DNA of 64,000 nucleotides from Eutreptiella sp. 'Long Island Sound 2002' (GCA_964036045.1 OZ038381.1:65410242-65474241); one strand, 5' to 3'; positions 22,013-34,900 are shown, numbered from the stretch's first letter. Notes: generated from the sequence alone by a model not told the origin. Translations and numbers: made by a program.

Positions 22013-24010
22013 CTACTTGCCACCTTCACACCAAGCACATCGAGGCAGTGCAACAACGCCCCCCCTTGTCCAATCACGCAGCTTGCCATTCTGTGCTGCC
22101 ATCACTAACTTTGCCTGCATCCTGACCACACGACGCCCCTTATCTCGCTTACGTGGTGTTGCCAATTCGTCCGCAATATTGTTCTCCCCATCGTCACAGA
22201 CATCATCTGCAACATTCACCACCACCTCTGTACAAGGACGTGGACCTGCGCAAAAGCATGCATGGCACACCAAACATGTGTTGCACCAGATGCGAACCAC
22301 CGGCTTGCATGTGGCACGCTGCGTACCTCTACGAAACGTGATGACGTCATGGTTGCCGGCATGTGAGTAAGGGGTACAATCAGGTGCAACAGTGGTGACT
22401 ACATCACCCCTGTGCCGTTTGGTAGCCTTTCTTGAGGGTGCCGTTGAGGTTAGTGCCGTACCCGGCCCTCCAAAGAAGGGCAGGATGTCACCATCATCAG
22501 CCACTGCTTCATTACCTTGCACACATTGAAGCATCGTAGCTTCTATTTCATTTACCTTCCGTGAAACCCTCTGTCTTGGGCGTAGATCAAAGTGTGCACA
22601 CACAGCTAGGTGGCGTGCCACTGCAACGCCTTGTCCCCTTGCCCATTGCTGTAAAGGGGGCAAGTTGGAATGCAATGGCATGCACATGCTAAGGACATGT
22701 GTCTCCACAATGTCTTGCATACTACGGCAGAACCTCCCACGCAACGAGATGGCACGGTCTACATCAGCTTCAGAAGGGCAATATGTTCGCAATAATGCAA
22801 GAACACGCCACAGATTCACCCACTGTGCATGCGCCTTTTCAGTTGCCAAAGTCTCCCACATCTTGGACATTTGAACGCTTGCAAAGTGCTGCACCATGTG
22901 CTCCTTAAGGCCTTCCCACTCAACCAAGGCACCAAGGCACGGTCACAGTTCACATGTGCTGCGCGCAACTCTTCTTGGTTTGAAGCCATGAATCGACGCA
23001 ACTGCTTTACGCCATATGCGGCACACTCATTGACCGGGAGGGCAAGGAAACGGCCATGGTCCAACAATACTGCTCACTTCAACACCCCCCCGGGTCCAAT
23101 TGTTGCCTGCCCCTCCTTGATGACTGCAAGCAACACATCAGTTACTGCACACGTCTGAACGCCTGGAAAAGAGGAGGTTGTTGCACACTTCTGCCCACCT
23201 GAATCGAACTGGACCAACTGCACACCATGCCATGCACCTGCCACAGCTTGCTCTTTGAACAGCAACCAGCCCGGACCCTCCTCTTGCGCCACGTTCTGCA
23301 AACGTGCCTGTAGCATACCTGTGGCAGTGGCTAAATGTGCACCAGTGGGCGCGCGCAGTTGTGCCACATTGTCAAAACACCGCATCCCATGCAGAATGTT
23401 CCCATAAACCACCCCCCATGCAAGCAAACTAGCATCATGGCACTCCTCCCACACATCCACCTCTTTGGTAGAATGCTGCACCTTCGAATCCAAGTGCCAT
23501 GCCACCCATGGGACATTGGCCAAAAAAGCAGTGGTGCGCCGTGAATTGGCCCGTGACCCCGTCATGCGATGGCTTGTCGGGATGAGTAGCAAGCCACTAC
23601 GTTCATGATGCACATGGTTTTGCATACACTTTTGCGACTCCTTCCATTGCCGTGCCCCATTGTACAAGGCTCGTTGGCGATCCACGGCCAGTCGGTGGTG
23701 GTGCCCTAGCCTACGCAGATTCTTTCGCCCTGATGTTGTGCCACGTGACAACCCCAAGTGGCTTTCCAACACTTCCCGCCGCCATTTTTTTGGGCTAGAC
23801 GTCTCCATACGCATCCCTTCACCATAAGTTCCCAATAACAAGGCCTGACTAGCCCGAGGGGGAAGCGCCACCCCAGGAATGCCACACACATTAGCCCATG
23901 CACAACACACACACTCAACACCCCCACCTATTGGACAGTTTCGGCCCACCGCATGGGTGCATGGGTGGGCAAAGTCTCTGACCTTGCAGCACATTGCACC
24001 CTCACCCCAG
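22013..24010 (-). pseudogene. Cys-rich protein of the level-2 element, decayed
   Basis: The minus strand is open with a few frame changes. From 24.0 kb it reads a cysteine cluster (CCKVRDFAHPCTHAVGRNCP, then CVCCAWANVC), then ESHLGLSRGTTSGRKNLRRL, VPWVAWHLDSKVQHSTKEVD and LLFKEQAVAGAWHGVQLVQF. A frameshift near 22,925 separates DRALVPWL from VEWEGLKEHMVQHFASVQMS. The C-terminal part has CNTCLVCHACFCAG, likely metal-binding, and a basic ATPRKRDKGRRVVRM. I do not recognise the family. It could bind nucleic acid through its Cys clusters. Its 5' part is interrupted by the LINE fragment at 24.0-24.4 kb. Confidence 0.5.
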
Positions 24011-24394
24011 GTCACACACCGCCAGACCAAAGATATCTGGTCGAAATTCTGCAACTGCCAATACCCGCCGAGCCTGAGTGACTTTGTGTATACAGCACTC
24101 TGGGGGAAAGTCAAAGTGCAGCACCGAATACAGCCAATCTCGCAAACAGACGAATGTCCGTTGTGCCGCATAACAAAAGAGTCTGTCTCTCATGCACTTA
24201 GATACCGCAAGTTTTACCCGCACGTCTCTGTCCTGCTCTCCAAAGCGTTTGGACTGGACACCGCCAGTTGGAGACTGGGTGCGCTTGAGGGCACCAAAAC
24301 GGTGGATTCCCTCCTGCTATGGGCTGCCAGGGAAGCCCACTGGTGGACCTGGTGCAAGGTGATTTTGCCAATGAGCGTACACGAACACTTGTAG
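24010..24394 (+). pseudogene. LINE-type fragment, zinc-binding region after RT
   Basis: The plus strand reads TKDIWSKFCNCQYPPSLSDF, VYTALWGKVKVQHRI, then DECPLCRITKESVSHALRYR. This matches the zinc-binding region that follows the reverse transcriptase in many plant and algal LINEs (W..LW/F....P....F.W....L.V......, then CPLC...E...H....C). The usual last cysteine appears replaced by Tyr or Arg (HALRYRKF). A helical tail (LLLWAAREAHWWTWCKVI) follows. It lies antisense within the Cys-rich gene, so it is probably a 5'-truncated LINE insertion. I cannot place its edges exactly. Confidence 0.65.
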
Positions 24395-24703
24395 TGTCTT
24401 TGGACCACTATCCGGTTGCATGGGAGCAACGTGCATGAGCATACACAAAGCATCGCTCCCTGCTGTTGCCAATGCAATGGACCGCAACCTGTCTTGCTCC
24501 ACTGACTGTGCCACTCACGTTTGCGACATACCATGCTATGCGTGCCGCTCATCCCACTCTTTTGCATGCCGTGCTCTAAGTTGCATCTGGTGTGCCTCAA
24601 CACGCACTTGCAGATGCCTTGCCACTTGCACCTTGCGGTTCTGCAACAACTTTGCCATTGCCTCAACTAAATATGAGGAGGGCTGATTTGCACCAACGGA
24701 CAT
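24395..24703 (-). pseudogene. Short helical frame, 5' part of the interrupted gene
   Basis: ATG at 24,703 (minus) opens MSVGANQPSSYLVEAMAKLL and a coiled coil (VARHLQVRVEAHQMQLRARH). An in-frame TAG follows after KEWDERHA and a TGA soon after, then it reopens in frame with VAQSVEQDRLRSIALATAGS up to the LINE edge. It presumably continued into the Cys-rich frame below 24.0 kb before the insertion. Confidence 0.45.
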
Positions 24704-24759
24704 GATGTCCTGCTAGTCACTACAAACATGCTGTAGCGGTGCCACGGCAGCCACACACA

Positions 24760-25040
24760 TGTCAACGGGCATGCTCTGGGCATGTGTATTCATGTTCCGG
24801 TGCCCAACCCTTGATGCACCTTGTGTTGCAGTTGGGGAAGGGGGGGGGTGCACCTGGTGGTAGCACCATAGCTGGCACAGAGGTGTCACTAGGCATGCCC
24901 TGGGCGTGCATAGTCATGTTCCTGTGCCCAACCCTTGATGCACCCTATTTTGCAGTTGGGGCGGGGGGGGGGGCGCACCTGGTGCCAGCGCCATGGCTGG
25001 CACCGAGGTGTCAGTGGGCATGCTCTAGGCATCCCGTGTC
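24760..25040 (-). repeat. Coding tandem repeat, 123-bp unit (41 codons)
   Basis: Two and a bit copies on the minus strand encode DTSVPAMVLPPGAPPP followed by GASRVGHRNM and MHAQGMP. GTGCCCAACCCTTGATGCACC recurs at 24,800 and 24,923. The unit is a multiple of three and Pro-rich, like the 96-bp repeat at the start of the helicase gene. Confidence 0.7.
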
Positions 25041-25066
25041 TTGCTAAGGGCTGAAGCTTCTGTCCG

Positions 25067-25447
25067 TTAGGAGGCAGACTGCGACATGTCTAGTACCATG
25101 AGCTCGGTTGGTTTGCGCTTGTACAACCGGAAGGTGGCTTGTCGCGGACTGGGGGGTGGGCTCATGTCCTTCACCGTGGTATCGTCAGACAGCCACCACG
25201 TGTTGAAAACCACATACACTACAAAGTCATACTCATTCTTGGTTGCCCCAATATGTACCACCATGGCAAGCAAAGACCATTGGCATCCGAAGATATCCAG
25301 AAACTCATGGTCCACAACCAACTTGTATTCTTGTTGGTGGTGGACATGTAACCCCACAACTTCATTGAACATCAAGGATGCATAAATTGGTGCCTCTCGC
25401 AGATCACCCCCACGGGCACAAGGGGGGGGGGGGTATTGGGCCAACAC
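25067..25447 (-). pseudogene. Unrecognised protein segment of the level-2 element
   Basis: 126 codons are open on the minus strand: DLREAPIYASLMFNEVVGLH, then EYKLVVDHEFLDIFGCQWSL and VVHIGATKNEYDFVVYVVFN, ending TELMVLDMSQSAS. The alternation of hydrophobic strands looks like a folded domain, but I cannot name it. It sits between the 123-bp coding repeats and the frames above 25.7 kb on the same strand. Confidence 0.45.
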
Positions 25448-25699
25448 GTCGCCTCTTCATTTCCTCCTTCACACGTTGTCGCACACTTTGCCCCTGGTTC
25501 GTCACATGTAGTACCTATGATGTCATGCGTGTCTCCCCCCCCTCCCGTAGAACCTTCACCTCACACTCCCCACACCGTTGCCAGAACTGCTCATAAGACA
25601 AGCAACATGATAAATCCACCACGTCCTTCAATGAAGACTGGTGCTCCATGCCCTTGCGCTATGGCAGAGGATGTGCAGTCCTTGGGGTCACCTCCTGGG

Positions 25700-26741
25700 T
25701 GCCCTTGTGGACTTAGGTGTTGTGTGTATGCCGGACGCACACCGGCCTCCTCCATTTTCGCCACCAATTCAGCATTCCTTCAGCATCTTCAGACCTGCAT
25801 CATCCCTCCATGCGTTGTCCACAAACGGTACTGCCGCATGCAAACGTCCAGGGTGGTTGTCTAGTACCTCCGGGCTGAAAAGGCTGCAACGCATCAACTG
25901 CTCACTAGAGTCTCGCATGGGCACCCGCATATTATTTGCAAAGTGGCGCCCCAGCGTGTATCCTGCCACCAGGCTCTCCTCGCTCAATGGTTCATTGCGT
26001 TGCTCCTGTAGCCCTTGGCAAGCAATCGTCAGACAACAGGCAACCCCATGGGCGGCTTGCATCAGCGCTTGGTCAAAGCGCTGTTGCCGTGTTAGGGTGA
26101 TAGAGACACACACGCGTGGGGCCGCAGTCTCAGGCAACAACGAGTTGCGCCGACGGGCATGGCTGCGAGACTGACCTGCCACCTTGAGACCTGGTAACAG
26201 GTCACTAACAAGTGGTTTGGGCCCACTTGTTGCTTGAGGCCACACAAATGGGCCCGGCTGAACCCCAAGTGTGCGAACCAGAAGCTCATAGAAATGGGCC
26301 ATAGAAGGTGTGGTATATGGATCACGTCCTGTCAAGAACGGCCACTCTTCCACCCAGAGGTAGTGCACGCACCAATTTGCACCAAATGGCCCTGTGGTTT
26401 GTCGCCTTCACAACTGTTGGCCACCCTGACATTGCACCGGCCTGACGGAGACCACTACGAACGGTCTGCCGTTTCGCGAGCCGTTCCCATAGTTGTGTAG
26501 CAACCTCACGATGGTGCTTATGGATGCCCCCATCATGCAGGGTGGGTATGGCGAACCCATGCTCGGTGTACATGAACCAGCACAACGCCCTGGCACCATT
26601 GTGATTCACCACATCCGGTTCACATGATGCCATGCGGTCCGTGAACCGCCTCCAAAGGCCTCCTCCAACCTCACGGGTGGAGTCCCATCCCAATCGTCCT
26701 GTGGCCAACAGCAGGCCATACTTCCTTCTTGCGGGCTCCAA
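25700..26741 (-). pseudogene. Unrecognised protein segments of the level-2 element
   Basis: Two overlapping minus-strand frames join by a frameshift near 26,340. The first reads ARALCWFMYTEHGFAIPTLH and ATNHRAIWCKLVRALPLGG. The second reads VEEWPFLTGRDPYTTPSMAH, FYELLVRTLGVQPGPFVW, RQQRFDQALMQAAHGVACCL and LAAVPFVDN-like C-terminal sequence. Both have the even residue use of real protein. No domain is recognised. They lie just downstream (minus sense) of the shared motif at 27.39 kb, so they may be the 5' part of a large multi-part gene running down to 22.0 kb. Confidence 0.45.
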
Positions 26742-27385
26742 TAACTTCTCCGGCGGCCACTCAGGAGGCTGGTCAATTGCTGGGCTCGTGCACCACCACT
26801 TTTACTGGTGTGGGTGCCTTTCGTGCCTTGCAGGGTCCACAACTGTGACCACTATGGGGCTCCCACAGCTCAGGTGGGCAATCAAGCGCACGACCCTAGT
26901 ACTCAAAGTGCCCCCCCGGCTTCTCCTCAGGCTCACAAGTTGGTCCACAAGACGCCGTTGTGGGTGAGTTTGTGTCAAGATCGCTATGGCTCTGACCACA
27001 GAAAAAATGCTGCTGCTCAGTGGCACACAGTGGTTGGGACAAGGTTTGGTCGCGAAACGCGAGGGCTTGGACTAGAACCGAGTGCTCATAGGCACACGAG
27101 AGATGGTCCCACCCCAATCCATGCCCGGAGAGAGAACCTAACCAATGCATGGCCCAGGAGTGAGAACCTAACCAATCCATGGCCCAGGAGAGAACCTCAC
27201 CAAAACCCAATCCCAAGAGCATGCATATGGAGGGAGAGTCTCGCCTAGCCATGGCTGAGGAGAGCATTCATGCACTTGGAGTGAGCATCCCCAACCTTAA
27301 CCGACGATTGTCCCTAAATCCATTTGCCAAATTAAGTGAACCCATGCCCTATTTTGTACGAAGTTGCGGTCAGGCGAACTGACTT
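26742..27385. other. Leader region upstream of minus-strand genes; no gene assigned
   Basis: A short imperfect repeat (AACCTAACCAATGCATGG, AACCTAACCAATCCATGG) stands at 27,130-27,190. Frames on both strands are short or compositionally odd. Confidence 0.35.
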
Positions 27386-27470
27386 CTGAGGCCTACAACG
27401 CCAAGGTTGCAGCGACAAAACACAAACCTACACCTCAAAGGGCGTAGTGAGGCAAAAGAAACTACAAGAA
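27386..27470. promoter_or_regulatory. Shared hairpin-like motif of the giant-element family
   Basis: CTACAACGCCAAGGTTG, then CCTACACCTCAAAGGGCG and TAGTG. The same words stand at 46,057-46,115 (upstream of the helicase gene), at about 41,219-41,275, and in looser form at 47,883 and 48,040. CTACAAC and GTAGTG give it partial inverted symmetry. It lies upstream of minus-strand genes twice, so it may be a promoter or processing site; this is inference. Confidence 0.4.
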
Positions 27471-27579
27471 GAAATGGCATAGATGAAACCACGGAATGGG
27501 CAATCACGTTTTACACTCGTCCGGCGCGCAGTATTCATTGCCGGGTGGTCATCCGATGTTTCGAATGGCGATCTGCAAG

Positions 27580-30055
27580 GTTGTAGGAGGAATGTAGGAA
27601 TCATCCCGTGGGCCCGCCATGGTCCTAGGAGGGGTCTAGACCCTGTTTTGAATCATCGCGTGCCCAATCGATGAGTCCCAGAAAGTTGTAGACCCTGTTT
27701 TGAATCGTAGCGTGCCCACGCGACGATTTCTAGAAGGGTCTGGACTCTGTTTTGAATCAACGCGTGGAGACGTGATGGTTCTAGGAGGGGTCTAGACCCT
27801 GTTTCGAGTCATCAGGTGCCCACGTGATGGTCGTAGGAGGGGTCTAGACCCCTCTAGGAATCCTTGTGTGCCCATGCGATGTCTTTGGGAGGGGTCTAGA
27901 CCCTGTTTTGAATCATCGCGTGCCCAAGCGATGGTCGTAGGAGGGGTCTAGACCCCTCTAGGAATCATTGCGTGCCCACGCGACGTCTCTTGGATGGGTG
28001 TAGACCCTGTTTTGAATCATCGCGTGGCCACGCGATGATTCCGAGAGCGGTGTAGACGGTGTTTTGAATCATTGCGTGCCAACCCGATGTTTCAAAACAG
28101 AATCTAGGAGGGGTCTAGACCCCTCTAGGAATCATCGCGTGGGCACGCCATGGTTCTGGGAGAGGTCTAGACCCTGTGTGGCATCATCGCGTGCCCACGT
28201 GATGATTCAAAACATGTTCTAGGAGGGGTCTACACCCTGCTTTGAATCATCGCGTGCGCACGCGATGATTCCAGGAGGAGTTTGGACCCTGTTTTCAATT
28301 AGTGCGTGCCCACGTGATGATTCCTCGAGGGGTGTAGACCCTGCTTTGAATCATCGCGTGCCCCCGCGATGATTCAAAACAGCATCTAGGAGGGTTCTAG
28401 ACCCCTCTAGGAAACATCGCAAAGGCACGCGATGGGTCTAAGAGGGGTTTAGAGCCTGTTTTGAATCATCGTGTTCCCACGCGATGATTCCTACAGGGGT
28501 CCAGAACCCTCTAGGCATCATCGCGTGTGCACGCGATGATTCAAAACAGGGTCTACACATCTCCCAGAACCATAGCGTGCCCACGCGATGATTCCTAGAG
28601 GGGTTTAGACCCCTCCTAGACCCTGTTTTGAATCATCGCGTGCGAACGCGATGATTCCTACAAGGGTCTGGACCCCTCTAGAAAACATCATGTGGGCAAA
28701 CAATGGTTCTGGGAGGGGTCCAAACCTTTTGAAGCATCGCGTGCCCACACGATGGTTCTAGGAGGGGTCTACACCCCTCTAGGAATCATCGCGTGCCCAC
28801 GTGATGGTTCTAGGAGGGGTCTAGACCGTGTTGTGAATCATCGCGTGCCCACGCGATGATTCCTAGAGGGGTCTAGACCCAGTTGTGAATCATCGCGTGG
28901 GCACACAATGATTCCTGGAGGGGTGTAGACCCTGTTTTGAATCATCGTGTGCCCACGCGATGGTTCCTACAGGGGTGTAGATCGTGTTTTGAATCATCGC
29001 GTGGGCACGCGCTAGGAGGTCGTAGACCATGCTCTGAATCATCGCGTGCCCAGGCGATGGTTCTAGGAGGGGTCTGGACCCTGTTTTGAGTCATCGCATG
29101 GGTACGCAATGATTCCTAGAGGGGCATAGACCCTGTTTTGAATCATTGTGTGCCCACGCGATGGTTCTAGAACGGGTCTAGACGCTGTGTTGAATCATCG
29201 CATGCCCACGCGATGATTCAAAATAGGATCTAGAAGAGGTCTAGACCCCTCTAGGAATCATCGCGTGGGCACGTGATGGTTCTAGGAGGGGTCTACACCC
29301 CTCTAGGAATCATCGCGTGCCCACGCGATGGTTCTAGGAGGGGTCTAGACCCTGTTTAAAATTTTTTCGTGCCAAGCGATGAATAAATACAGGATCTCGG
29401 AGGGGTCTAGACCCCTCTAGGAATCATCGCGTGGGCACGACATGGGTCTAGGAGGGGTCTAGACCCTGTGTTGCATCATCGCGTGGGCGCGCGATCATTC
29501 CGGGAAGGGCGTAGACCCTGTTTTGAATCATCGCGTGCGCATGGTTCTTAGAGGGGTGTAGACCGTGTTTTGAATCATCCTGTGGGCACGCCATGATTCC
29601 TAGAAGGGCCTAGATCCTCTTGTGAATCCTCACGTGGGGACGCCATGATTCCTTGAGGGGTTTAGATCCTCTTTTGAATCATCGTGTGCCCACGCCATGA
29701 TTCCTAAAGGGGTGAAGACACTGTTTTGAATCATGGCATGCCCACGCGATGGTACTAGGAGGAGTCTACACCCCTCTAGGAACCAACGTGTGCCCACGCG
29801 ATGGTTCCAGGAGGGCTCTAGACCCCTCTAGGAATCATCGCCTGGGCACGCGATGGGTCTAGGAGGGGTTTACACCCCCCTAGGAATCATCGCGTGCCCA
29901 CGCGATGATTCCTAAAGGGGTGAAGACCCTGTTGTGAATCATCGCGTGCCCACGCGATGGTTCTAGGAGGGGTCTAGACCCCTCTAGGCACCATCGCGTG
30001 GGCACGCGATGATGCCTAGAGGGGTGTAGATCCTGCTTTGAACCATCGCGTGCCA
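27580..30055. repeat. S1 minisatellite, about 52-bp unit, two palindromes per unit
   Basis: About 47 units are present. Each unit joins two inverted repeats: GAATCATCGCGTG with CACGCGATGATTC, and CCTAGAGGGGTC with GACCCCTCTAGG. Units vary in which half is complete (for example CTAGACCCTGTTTTGAATC). The array resumes at 41,440-42,085 after the level-3 element, and a short remnant is at 37,623-37,700. Confidence 0.9.
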
Positions 30056-30059
30056 GCTA

Positions 30060-30376
30060 TGTGTATAAAGTCTGATGTCTGATGTTTGATAAGGGATGTT
30101 GTGTGTGCGGTCTGTCCAAGAAGATGTCTGATATTCTTATCTATTGGAGGTGGGACTAGGGGTCTAATGCCCAGAGGAAATTGGGAGAAACTATGCCTAA
30201 ATCTAAATCAACCCGCCCCCCAAAATGAAAAAAACAAAAAGGGAGGACACAATTGAAAAATCATTGGCGAACCACCTTGGACAATCAAAAACAAGGCAGT
30301 ACAAAAGTAAAAAAGACTTTGAACACCAAAATGGGAAAATGGGGAAAATGTGTGAGCAAGGAAAGTGGCAAACAAA
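30060..30376 (+). repeat. Level-3 left subterminal region (TCTGATG words plus one S5 unit)
   Basis: It aligns along its length with 21,060-21,400: AAGTCTGATGTCTGATG, GGGATGTTGTGTG, TATTGGAGGTGGG, AACCACCTTGGACAAT, GAAAATGTGTGAGCAAGG. S2 begins immediately after GGCAAACAAAAAGG. Confidence 0.8.
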
Positions 30377-31955
30377 AAGGTGCCCATAGGCCCCCATAGG
30401 CCCCCATGGGCCCCCAAAGGTGCCCATAGGTCCCCAAAGGTGCCAATAGGTCCCCATAGGCCCCCATAGGCCCCCATAGGCCCCCAAAGGTGCCCATGGG
30501 TCCCCAGAGGTGCCCATAGGTCCCCAAAGGTCCCCCTAGATGCCAATGAGTCCCCATCGGCCCCCAGAGGTCCCCATAGGTCCCCAAAGGTGCCCATAGG
30601 TCCGCATAGGTCCCCACAGGCCCCCATAGGCCTCCACAAGCCCCCATAGGTCCCCATGGGTCCCCATAGGCCCCCATAGGCCCCGATAGGCCCCCATAGG
30701 CCCCCATAGACCCCCAAAGGTGCCCATAGGCCCCCATAGGTCCCAATAGGTCCCCATAGACCCCCAAAGGTCCCCATAGGCCCCCATAGGCCCCCATAGG
30801 CCCCCATAGACCCCCATAGGCCCCCATAGGCCCCCATAGGCCCCCGCAGGTCCCCATAGGTCCCCATAGGTCCCCACGTGCCCCCATAGGCCCCCATAGG
30901 CCCCCAAAGGTCCCCATAGGCCCCCATAGAGCCCCATAGGCCCCCATACAGCCCCATAGGCCCCTATAGGCCCCCAAAGGTCCCCATAGGCCCCCAAAGG
31001 TCCCCATAGGCCCCTAAAGGTCCCCATAGGCCCCCATAGGTCCCCATAGGCCCCCATTGGCCCCCATAGGTCCCCATAGGTACCCAAAAGTGCCAATAGG
31101 CCCCCATAGGTCTCCATAGAACCCCATAGGCCACCATAGGTCCCCATAGACCCCCATAGGCCCCTATAGGTCCCCATAGGCCCCCATAGGTCCCGATAGG
31201 TCCCCATAGGTCCCCACATGCCCCCATAGGCCCCCATAGGCCCCCAAAGGTCCCCATAGGCCCCCATGGAGCCCCATAGGCCCCCATAGGCCCCCATAGG
31301 CCCCCAAAGGTCCCCATAGGCCCCCAAAGGTCCCCATAGGCCCCCATACGCCCCCAAAGGTCCCCATAGGCCCCCATAGGCCCCGAAAGGTCCCCATAGG
31401 CCCCCAAAGGTCCCCGTAGGCCCCTATAAGTCCCCATAGGCCCCCATAGGCCCCCCTTGGCCCCCATAGGTCCCCATAGGTGCCAATAGGCCCCCATAGG
31501 TCCCCATAGGAACCCATAGGTCCCCATTGGCCCCCAAAGGTCCCCATAGGCCCCCATAGGCCCCCAAAGGTCCCCATAGGCCCCCATAGGCCCCCAAAGG
31601 TCCCCATAGGCCCCCAAAGGTCCCCATAGGCCCCTATAAGTCCCCAAAGGCCCCCATAGGCCCCCATAGGGCCCCCTTGGCCCCCATAGGTCCCCATAGG
31701 TGCCAATAGGCCCCCATAGGCCCCCATAGGCCCCCAAACGTCCCCATAGGCCCCCAAACGTCCCCATAGGCCCCCGAAGGTCCCCATAGGCCCCCATAGG
31801 CCCCGCTTGGCCCCGAAAGGTCCCCATAGGCACCCATAGGTCCCCATTGGCCCCCATAGGTCCCCATAGGCCCCCATAGGCCCCCATGGGCCACCATAGG
31901 TCCCCAAGGTGCCAATAGGCCCCCACAGGTCCCCATACGTCCCCATACGTCCCCA
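30377..31955. repeat. S2 minisatellite, 10-bp unit CCCCCATAGG
   Basis: About 158 units of CCCCCATAGG with variants TCCCCATAGG, CCCCCAAAGG and TGCCCATAGG. Because the unit is 10 bp, the minus strand is open in all three frames and gives Gly/Tyr/Trp/Met-rich translations up to 330 codons. These are not genes. Confidence 0.95.
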
Positions 31956-34900
31956 TTTGACGGATGGGTTTCCGTCAAATATTTGGGGGGTCTACACCCC
32001 CAAAACATTTGCGGATGGGGTTCCGTCAAATATTTGGGGGGTCTACAGCCCCCAAATGATTCACAGATGGGGTTCCGTCAAGTATTTCGGGGGTCTACAG
32101 CCCCCAAATATTTCGCGGAACCACATCCGCGAAATATTTTGGGGGTGTAGACCCCCAAAATATTTCGAGGATGTGGTTCCGTCAAATATTCGGGGGCTGT
32201 AGACCCCCGAAATATTTTGGGGGTGTACACCCCCAAAATATTTCACGGATGGGGTTCGGTCAAATGTTTGGGGGGTCTACAGCCCCAAAACATTTCACGG
32301 ATGGGGTTCCGTCAAATATTTGGGGGGTCTACACCTCGAAAATATTTGACGGATGGGGTTCCGTCAAATATTTGGGGGGTCTACAGCCACCAAATATTTC
32401 ACGGATGGGGTTCCGTCAAATATTTGGGGGGTCTACAGCCCCCAAATATTTCACGGAACCACATCCGTCAAATATTTTGGGGGTGTAGACGCCCAAAATA
32501 TTTCACGGATGGGGCTCCGTCAAATATTTGGGGGGTCTACACCCCCAAAACATTTGACGGATGGGGTTCCATCAAATATTTGGGGGCTGTAGACCCCAAA
32601 AATATTTCACGCATGGGGTTCCGTCAAATATTTGGGCGGTCTACAGCCCCCAAAATATTTCACGGAACCACATCCGTGAAATGTTTTGGGGGGAAGGGGT
32701 TCCGTCAAATATTTGGGGGGTGTACAGCCCCCAAATATTTGACGGAAGGGGTTCCGTCAAATATTTGGGGGGTGTACAGCCCCAAAATATTTCACGAAAG
32801 GGGTTCCGTCAAATATTTGGTGGGTGTACAGCCCCCAAATATTTGACGGAAGGGGTTCCGTCAAATATTTGGGGGGTGTACAGCCCCCAAATATTTGACG
32901 GAAGGGGTTCCGTCAAATATTTGGGGGATGTACAGCCCCCCAATATTTCACGGAAGGGGTTTCGTCAAATACTTGGTGGGTGTACAGCCCCCAAATATTT
33001 TGGGGGGAAGGGGTTCCGTCAAATATTTCGGGGGTCTACAGCCCCAAAATATTTGACGGAACCCCTTCCGTCCAATATTTGGGGGCTGTAGGGCCCCCAA
33101 ATATTTGACGGATGGCGTTCCGTCAAATATTTGGGGGGTGTACAGCCCCCAAATATTTGACGGATGGCGTTCCGTCAAATATTTGGGGGGTGTACAGCCC
33201 CCAAATATTTGACGGAAGGGGTTCCGTCAAATATTTGGTGGGTGTACAGCCCCCAAATATTTGACAGAAGGGGTTCCGTCAAATATTTGGTGGGTGTACA
33301 GCTCCCAAATATTTGACGGAAGGGGTTCCGTCAAATATTTGGTGGGTGTACAGCCCCCAAATATTTGACGGAGGGGTTCCGTCAAATATTTGGGGGGTGT
33401 ACAGCCCCCAAATATTTGACGGATGGCGTTCCGTCAAACATTTGGGGGGTGTACAGCCCCAAAATATTTGACCGAAGGGGTTCCGTCAAATATTTGGTGG
33501 GTGTACAGCCCCCAAACATTTCACGGAAGGGGTTCCGTCAAATATTTGGGGGGTGTACAGCCCCCAAATATTTGACGGATGGCGTTCCGTCAAATATTTG
33601 GGGGGTGTGCAGCCCCCCAATATTTGACGGAAGGGGTTCCGTCAAATATTTGGGGGGTGTACAGCCCCAAAATATTTCAGGGAAGGGGTTCCGTGAAACA
33701 TTTGGGGGCTGTACACCCCCCAAATATTTGACGGAAGGGGTTCCGTCAAACATTTGGGGGGTGTACAGCCCCGAAATATTTCATGGAAGGGGTTCCATCA
33801 AATATTTGGGGGGTGTACAGCCCCAAAATATTTCACGGAAGGGGTTCCGTCAAAATTTTGGGGGGTGTACAGCCCGCAAATATTTGACGGAAGGGGTTCC
33901 GTCAAATATTTGGGGGGTGTACAGCCCCAAAATATTTCACGGAAGGGGTTCCGTCAAATATTTGGGGGCTGTACACCCCCCAAATATTTGACGGAAGGGG
34001 TTCCGTCAAACATTTGGGGGGTGTACAGCCCCAAAATATTTCATGGAAGGGGTTCCGTCAAATATTTGGGGGCTGTACAGCCCCAAAATATTTCACGGAA
34101 GGGGTTCCGTCAAAAATTTGGGGGGTGTACAGCCCCAAAATATTTCATGGAAGGGGTTCCGTCAAATATTTGGGGGGTGTACAGCCCCAAAATATTTCAC
34201 CGAAGGGGTTCCGTCAAATATTTGGGGGGTGTACAGCCCCCAAATATTTCACGGAAGAGGTTCCGTCAAATATTTGGGGGGTGTACAGCCCCGAAATATT
34301 TGACCGAAGGGGTTCCGTCAAATATTTGGGGGGTGTACAGCCCCCAAATATTTGACGGATGGCGTTCCGTCAAATATTTGGGGGGTCTACAGCCCCAGTA
34401 TTTTGACGGAACCCCTTCCGTCAAATATTTGGGGGGTGTACAGCCCCCAAATATTTGACGGAAGGGGTTCCGTCAAATATTTGGGGGGTGTACAGCCCCC
34501 AAATATTTGACAGATGGCGTTCCGTCAAACATTTGGGGGGTGTACAGCCCCAAAATATTTGACGGAAGGGGTTCCGTCAAATATTTGGTGGGTGTACAGC
34601 CCCCAAAAAATTCACGGAAGGGGTTCCGTCAAATATTTGGGGGGTGTATAGCCCCCAAATATTTGACGGATGGCGTTCCGTCAAATATTTGGGGGGTGTA
34701 CAACCCCCAAATATTTGACGGAAGGGGTTCCGTCAAATATTTGGTGGGTGTACAGCCCGAAAATATGTAACGGAAGGGGTTCCGTCAAATATTTGGGGGG
34801 TGTGCAGCCCCCAAACATTTGACGGATGGCGTTCCGTCAAATATTTGGGGGGTGTACAGCCCCCCAATATTTGACGGAAGGGGTTCCGTAAAATATTTGC

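Noticed and set aside
30203-31956. Minus-strand frames of 100-330 codons rich in Gly, Trp, Tyr and Met
   Set aside because: They are translations of the 10-bp S2 satellite, open in all three frames because the unit has no stop on that strand.
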